This document shows, piece after piece, positions 59,301-64,000 of a stretch of DNA of 64,000 bases. How positions within the stretch are numbered: the stretch's first letter is position 1; each line of letters starts with the position of its first letter. This DNA comes from Phoebastria nigripes (taxonomy: Eukaryota; Chordata; Aves; Procellariiformes; Diomedeidae). Location of the stretch: positions 186,001-250,000 of the forward strand of contig JAYKAV010002931.1 of the NCBI GenBank assembly GCA_035582835.1, in the 5' to 3' direction. Under the pieces are notes generated by a model. It worked only from the letters and a program-made list of their open reading frames with translations, was not told where the DNA came from and made no database searches. Both the position numbers and the translations under genes were made by a program.

Positions 59301-62254
59301 GTGCCTGGGTATATGGAGGACCAGTGCTGCAGAAGTAGAAACTTTCACATGCAATAGTTAAGGATAAGCATGAGGTAAGGTTAAACGGCTTGAACAGCTT
59401 GAATCTAGCCATACAGCTAAGAGCAGGTCCCAGGTAATCTTGTGCATGGCTGTAGATGCCCACCCAGGGATGCAATAATTTAACCCTTAAAAATGCAGGC
59501 TATGTAAACAAATACATGCTAAAAAGAGAAAATCTGTTGGGAAATATTCATTCTGTGAACGATAGAGTCATATTTTCTCACTGCCTAGTAAACAAAGAGA
59601 AATAACTGCAGATGATTGCTTTTCTTCACTGTCCTGCTGAAGGAGGCATTAGCCTGGTTGTCCCCTCCCATCCCCCCTCCCAGCACTGCTTCCCAGGTGC
59701 TTCTCCTCTCAGTAAGCCGCTTCTCTATGGGTTCCCACTGGTGCCAGTCCAGTGCAGATGGGGGATGCCTGTGCGAATGCTATCGGCTGTCCCAGTAACC
59801 TTTCCCCTGCTGCTCGGACCTTCCCTGGCCTCCAGTTTTCCCTAGCATCTTGGAAGTGAGAATGCTGCCTGGGCCACCTGGTGCAGCTCCTGCCCCACTG
59901 GAGTGGAGAGGGTGACCTGCACAGAGGTTTTTGCCCATGCATTCACTTATGGGGCCTCCATTACTGCCCCATCATGTGAGTCACAGCATCAAAGCTCCTC
60001 CAGCCCCTGGCCTCTGCCTTTCCTGTTTAGGCTATGCAGTAACTTTGATGTTTTGCCGGGAATATGAAATTACTACCCTTGCAGTTTTTAATCAAGAACA
60101 CCATAGATTATACAATGAGTGTTGAGGCTAAGATAGTATTTTCTCTTAATCATTCACACTTCCCAGTACTTAATGGTAATGCACATCATTTTCAGGAACA
60201 GATTTTCCCTATTCCTACTAGTCTGTTAACAAACATTTGCTGCAGGCAGTTCAACCAGTAGAAGAGCAAAGACTCTTGCCATCCTTTTTAGGTGAGGCTT
60301 TAGTGCAAGAGGTGCACTAGATAAATACCTTCTTTGTGGGGTGAAGATTATTATTGGATAGTGCTCTGGAGAAACACTGGTTGGGGGAGTCACCATTCGC
60401 AGTATTTGGTGTTACATCATGGCTGGGTCAGTGACCTTTTCAACTTGGCTGGGAATCCACTGAGAAACAGCTGTGGTGTTTTTTCTCTTGAAATGCAAAA
60501 AGGAAATTCCTTGCCTTAATGTCTAGCATTGTTAGCATCACTGCAGTAAACTTCTGGGGGATTTTGTAGAACACTTGGTGTTGTTTTTTAACTGTGAAAT
60601 GCTGATTTGTTTGTCATTTACAGGGGTTACCCCAGGGTGAGCCAACACAGTTTAGTCTTTGAGTTACTTTGGTCCTTGAGCCCATAAAAATGTTGCAGAC
60701 CTTTAAAACCGCAATGGGAAACAGATTACACAGAGACATATTTTACTCCCAGATGCTAAAGAGGTTTGGGCAGAGGCAACTGATCGCAGTATTTGGATAC
60801 TGCAATTTTTCTGTTCTCATGCTAACTCCAATAAAACATTTGCTAAAGTCAATCACTGATATACCAGGGAAATACCTACTATTTTCCGAGTAACAAACTT
60901 ACAATATATGCCAGAGTCTGAGAGGTCAAAATGTAAAATGGAAGAAATGTGAAATAGCAGTAAACTCTCCAGGGTGAGACTGCAGACATCCAGAGATTTA
61001 AAGGAATTAAGGAATGATGTGACTGAACTTTTAGCAATAACGTTTGCAATGGGTATATTATCATAATGTTCAGTGATAAGCAACTTTGCTCTGCTGAAGT
61101 CTAAATGCTTTTCAGAATTTACTCCAATGACAGAAATAGGTTATGGCATGTAATTTGAAAAATCCTAACCAAGATTTCACTGAAATCAGTGATTATCCTG
61201 GATAAGTGAATGGCAATGTATATTTTATTTGTCACATGGAATAAAAAGATCAAGTCTGTGTTGCTCTTTACCACATCCATGCAAAGGCTTGCTCCTTATC
61301 TATCCCTGTTGCCACCTGGCCAGTCCTATTTGGGAATACCCACCTGGATCAGTACCTGAACTCTTGAGAGACAGAGGCAAAGGCTAGTGTGAACAGTTAG
61401 AGAGCCTGGAGAGGAGCTCAGGGTAGTGGAGCAGTGCCAGGAGCTGGAGCTTGCTTTGGGATTGCCTCCCCTCTCACCTTCTAGACTAAGCGAGTGAGCT
61501 GTAGGATGGACTGCTTACACTGGGAGGGACAAAGCTATTTTATCACTTCTTATTTAGGCAAATCAAAATCAAGGAAATAAAGAGAAACTCCAGTTGCATG
61601 TCTCAGAAAGGAGCGAGCCCATCTGGACACATAAAATGCAAGAGATCGGCAGCTTCCCTTCCTCTCTCATCACTCTGCCCCTTGCTTATCACCATGTATG
61701 GCTTTGTCTTTTGTTTCTGCATCCCCGCCATCAGTCTCTAAGTTTCTGTATGCCCACAATTCCTCTTCGCAACATAAAACATTAGTCTCTTTAGATTTAA
61801 TGCTGCCACATTCACAATAGTCCTGTGGACTTCATAGCTCTGAATGACATCCTTCCTGGCAATCCTGTGTGAGGTTGTTTCCAGACCCTGCAGTCTCTCT
61901 GCTGCTGGGGGACAAAGATCTTCCCCCCTGTTTTGAGGAACAGGGTGGGAAAACTCTCACCCTCATGAGAAAACCAGCACCAGAGTCTAAAACTCCACGG
62001 GCTGAAGCAAGATAAGGTTTATCAATGTATCACAATTGCTTAATTTGTGCTGACTGTTGTTTCTCTTTCACTCTACCTTCAGGAAAAAGGCTGTCGTGCT
62101 AAGTTACTGCATCTGTGGCACTGCATGGGGTGCTTCTGCTAATTTAGACAATTTCAAAGAACTGTGAAAGAGGGTCAAAATTTCTGCTTTTCAAGAAAGA
62201 AAAGAGCCTCACTAGGAATGATCTTAGAAAACAAGCGACGCAGGAAGGAGGTAA
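56304..62254. other. Non-coding, no recognised gene
   Basis: About 6 kb without a supportable gene. It contains an A17 run at 57747-57763, a short TATATG repeat near 58255-58280 and chance frames of at most 86 codons. A weak SINE-like word (CACTGAAATCAGTGATTATC, about 61174) was too short to annotate separately. Confidence 0.5.
57747..57763. repeat. Poly(A) tract
   Basis: An uninterrupted run of about 17 A. No retrotransposed body or target duplication was recognised beside it. Confidence 0.85.
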
Positions 62255-62697
62255 GATTTGGAAATGACATGGACATAGATAAGATAGTCCAAGTGAGACA
62301 AGTCTGTGAGGAACTTCTGCTGGAGTAGAGAAAGCTAGGTGGCTTGATGGTAGATTAAATTCCTTGCAGACAAAGGCAAATTAATGCAAGTTGGAAGGAA
62401 AAATCAGAATGATATATTTCTTGGCTCTAAATTAATCACAACCATACAGAAAAAAAGTGTCACAGCAGACATCTTAGCCAAACCATATGCTCTGTGTGCA
62501 GCAAAAGTGTTGGCAAACTGATAGAATGTAGCAGGAAAAGGATAGAAAACAATATTGAAAATAATATAACATAATTATATAAACCAGTGACATGTCCTCT
62601 CTGTTCCTTCCTGGTCACCCAGCCTGAAAATAATATTGCAGAAATACGAAGGGTCCAGGGAAATACATGACAAAAATGGTTAGAGGAATAGAACTGT
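62255..62697 (+). mobile_element. Old, diverged CR1 LINE, part 1
   Basis: Collinear with an ancient sauropsid CR1. GACATGGACATAGATAAGAT (62267) is followed by the region of 'gactgtgaggagctgcagaaggatct' (TGTGAGGAACTTCTGCTGGA, about 62306), GGCAAATTAATGCAAGTTGG (62375), GGCTCTAAATTAATCACAAC (62423) and, near the end, GACAAAAATGGTTAGAGGAA, which corresponds to 'acaaaaatgattagaggtatgg'. The reading frame is gone. The copy runs into a T homopolymer and then the assembly gap. Confidence 0.62.
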
Positions 62698-62709
62698 TTT
62701 TTTTTTTTT
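62698..62709. repeat. Poly(T) at left gap edge
   Basis: Twelve T directly before the N run. Together with the poly(A) on the far side this suggests that homopolymer sequence caused the gap. Confidence 0.95.
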
Positions 62710-62839
62710 NNNNNNNNNNNNNNNNNNNNNNNNNNNNNNNNNNNNNNNNNNNNNNNNNNNNNNNNNNNNNNNNNNNNNNNNNNNNNNNNNNNNNNNNNNN
62801 NNNNNNNNNNNNNNNNNNNNNNNNNNNNNNNNNNNNNNN
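62710..62839. other. Assembly gap (130 N)
   Basis: A run of N whose length may be only an estimate. It interrupts an old CR1 copy and creates the artificial X-containing frames on both strands, which should be ignored. Confidence 0.99.
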
Positions 62840-62840
62840 C

Positions 62841-62860
62841 AAAAAAAAAAAAAAAAAAAA
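62841..62860. repeat. Poly(A) at right gap edge
   Basis: About twenty A directly after the gap and a single C. It could be the tail of a plus-strand retroposed sequence hidden in the gap, or simple homopolymer expansion. Confidence 0.9.
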
Positions 62861-62894
62861 GCATGGGGAAATGAAACTGAATAACAAGACATTT

Positions 62895-63165
62895 ACAACC
62901 AATAAAACAACCCCATTTATATAATGTATAAAGGGTGAGTTAGACATCTACATGAGCAATGGGAACAGAAGGATTTCGTTGGACAAGAAAAGAAATAGAA
63001 AAGGTCTTACATCTGTGTGACTTGAGGCATAAACGAAATGACAGTGTTAAGGAGCAATTTACCCCTATGGGCAGGTTATACTCTTAATATGCTTTATAAA
63101 CATTTTTTCTGAGAAGAATTTAGGCACACTTTGAAGCAGGGTACCATAATGAATAGGCCACATCA
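62895..63165 (+). mobile_element. Old, diverged CR1 LINE, part 2 (3' part)
   Basis: Continues the element from before the gap. GGCATAAACGAAATGACAGT (63029), GTTAAGGAGCAATTTACCCC, ATGGGCAGGTTATACTC and TTTGAAGCAGGGTACC follow the ancient CR1 3' region 'ggcataacctgacagtgttaaggaagaatttcccc-tgggcaggttatccc ... ctctgaagcaactggtac'. The extreme 3' end is not clear. The match is moderate and from memory. Confidence 0.5.
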
Positions 63166-64000
63166 GTTCCCACACTGAAGGCAGCTGTGTTCCCACTGCA
63201 TGCTGTGGTGGGGAATAGCAAGACCTGCACCATATATAAGCAACATAACTAAGGCACTGGAAGAAGCTGAGGTACCAAGGTGCCATATCTGGGATTCCCA
63301 TGGCAGAAACACCTGTGGATGTGCATGGTGAGTCCAGTGCTGTCTAGAGGCATTGGCCATAGTGTGCCTGTCCTGCTTGGGGCAATAACTGACAGACTAT
63401 CCACGCAGCATAGGCAATAGGTTCAGTCTCCAAGATTTTCAGCTCTATGGTGGCCTGTGATCCAACCAGGTATCCAAAAACCTAGAGAAAAATATCATTT
63501 CTGAATGGAAAAGGGAGCCACATCTGGAAAAGCTGGATGCATGGTAGCCTTACCTAGACTTGGCTGCATAGAGAGTTGTGTGGGTTGAAGTACTCTACTG
63601 AGAGCAGACATCTGTGGAGATGCATCCTCAGAGTTTTCTAAGTGAGTAAGGACAAAAATTTCTAGCAGATGTAGTGCAGCAAGTAATTGTTCAAGATCAC
63701 TTTACCATGTCTGACATCCTTGTATAAACTACATACACTTGTTTATATTAAAAATCAAGAAGCATTTCTTGATGACGTGCCGGTGGAGTAATTTTATTCA
63801 ATAACTGGAGATTATGTCTATCTTTTGTCTTGCTCCAGACAGGAAGTTGAACAGTTGCTTGTCAATCTTATCATCTCCTTTTCTGAGGTACAGTTATATG
63901 TTAATGGGAACTGCTTGGAATTTTTTTCCCCCAACAAAATGATATTCTGGGAAATGTTTCCATAAAACTTCTGTCTGGAACATTTATAAAATGCCAAATT
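63166..64000. other. Non-coding, no recognised gene
   Basis: Single-copy DNA to the window end. Minus-strand frames of 78 and 65 codons overlap and have no recognisable motif. Confidence 0.6.

Noticed and set aside
62460..62947. X-containing frames of 70-134 codons
   Set aside because: They are created by reading through the N gap and homopolymers.
1..64000. CRISPR array, bacterial operon, tRNA or rRNA genes
   Set aside because: There are no regularly spaced repeats, no bacterial gene organisation and no cloverleaf or rRNA signatures. The repeat content is that of a bird genome.

Overview
This window looks like a piece of a bird nuclear chromosome, most likely Neoaves. It carries several CR1 LINE copies with typical avian 3' ends (octamer repeats around ATTCTATG), a solo LTR of a kind I recall as widespread in birds, microsatellites, three assembly ambiguities (N at 12305 and 24823, and a gap at 62710-62839) and otherwise AT-leaning single-copy DNA. 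I see no bacterial-style operons and no convincing host protein-coding gene. Nearly all open frames are short, and both strands are equally open. The window is probably intergenic, or deep inside a long intron. The only exon-like signal I could not dismiss is a possible terminal exon on the minus strand at 24092-24247.

The recognisable content is a layered record of mobile elements. The young layer is CR1 copies at 4778-5708 (+), 11395-11908 (+), 12126-12633 (-) and 37650-38790 (+), plus a solo LTR at 14106-14700 (read on -). A middle layer is a CR1 tail of an older type at 52341-52616 (+). The old layer is two strongly diverged CR1 copies resembling turtle/crocodilian-type CR1 (31340-31833 and 62255-63165, the latter broken by the gap) and about nine short fragments of an ancient amniote SINE/MIR-like repeat carrying the signature GAAGTCAATGG or its complement.

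The most interesting finds are decayed protein fossils that no intact open frame reveals. At 27860-28610 (+) a PIF/Harbinger (HARBI1-like) transposase can be followed through three frames, from the first catalytic block to the C-terminal CCVLH block. A second, shorter Harbinger-like block lies at 30040-30190 (+). At 43507-44250 (-) there is a Ty3/Gypsy-type pol remnant (RT thumb plus RNase H) with all three RNase H acidic residues still visible but several stops. Both superfamilies are rare or extinct in birds, so these are probably inherited from, or older than, the sauropsid ancestor. The region appears to have kept old insertions in readable form.

The genes do not work together in any pathway. 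The window is best read as a transposon graveyard in non-coding DNA, with a few regulatory-looking but unproven blocks.
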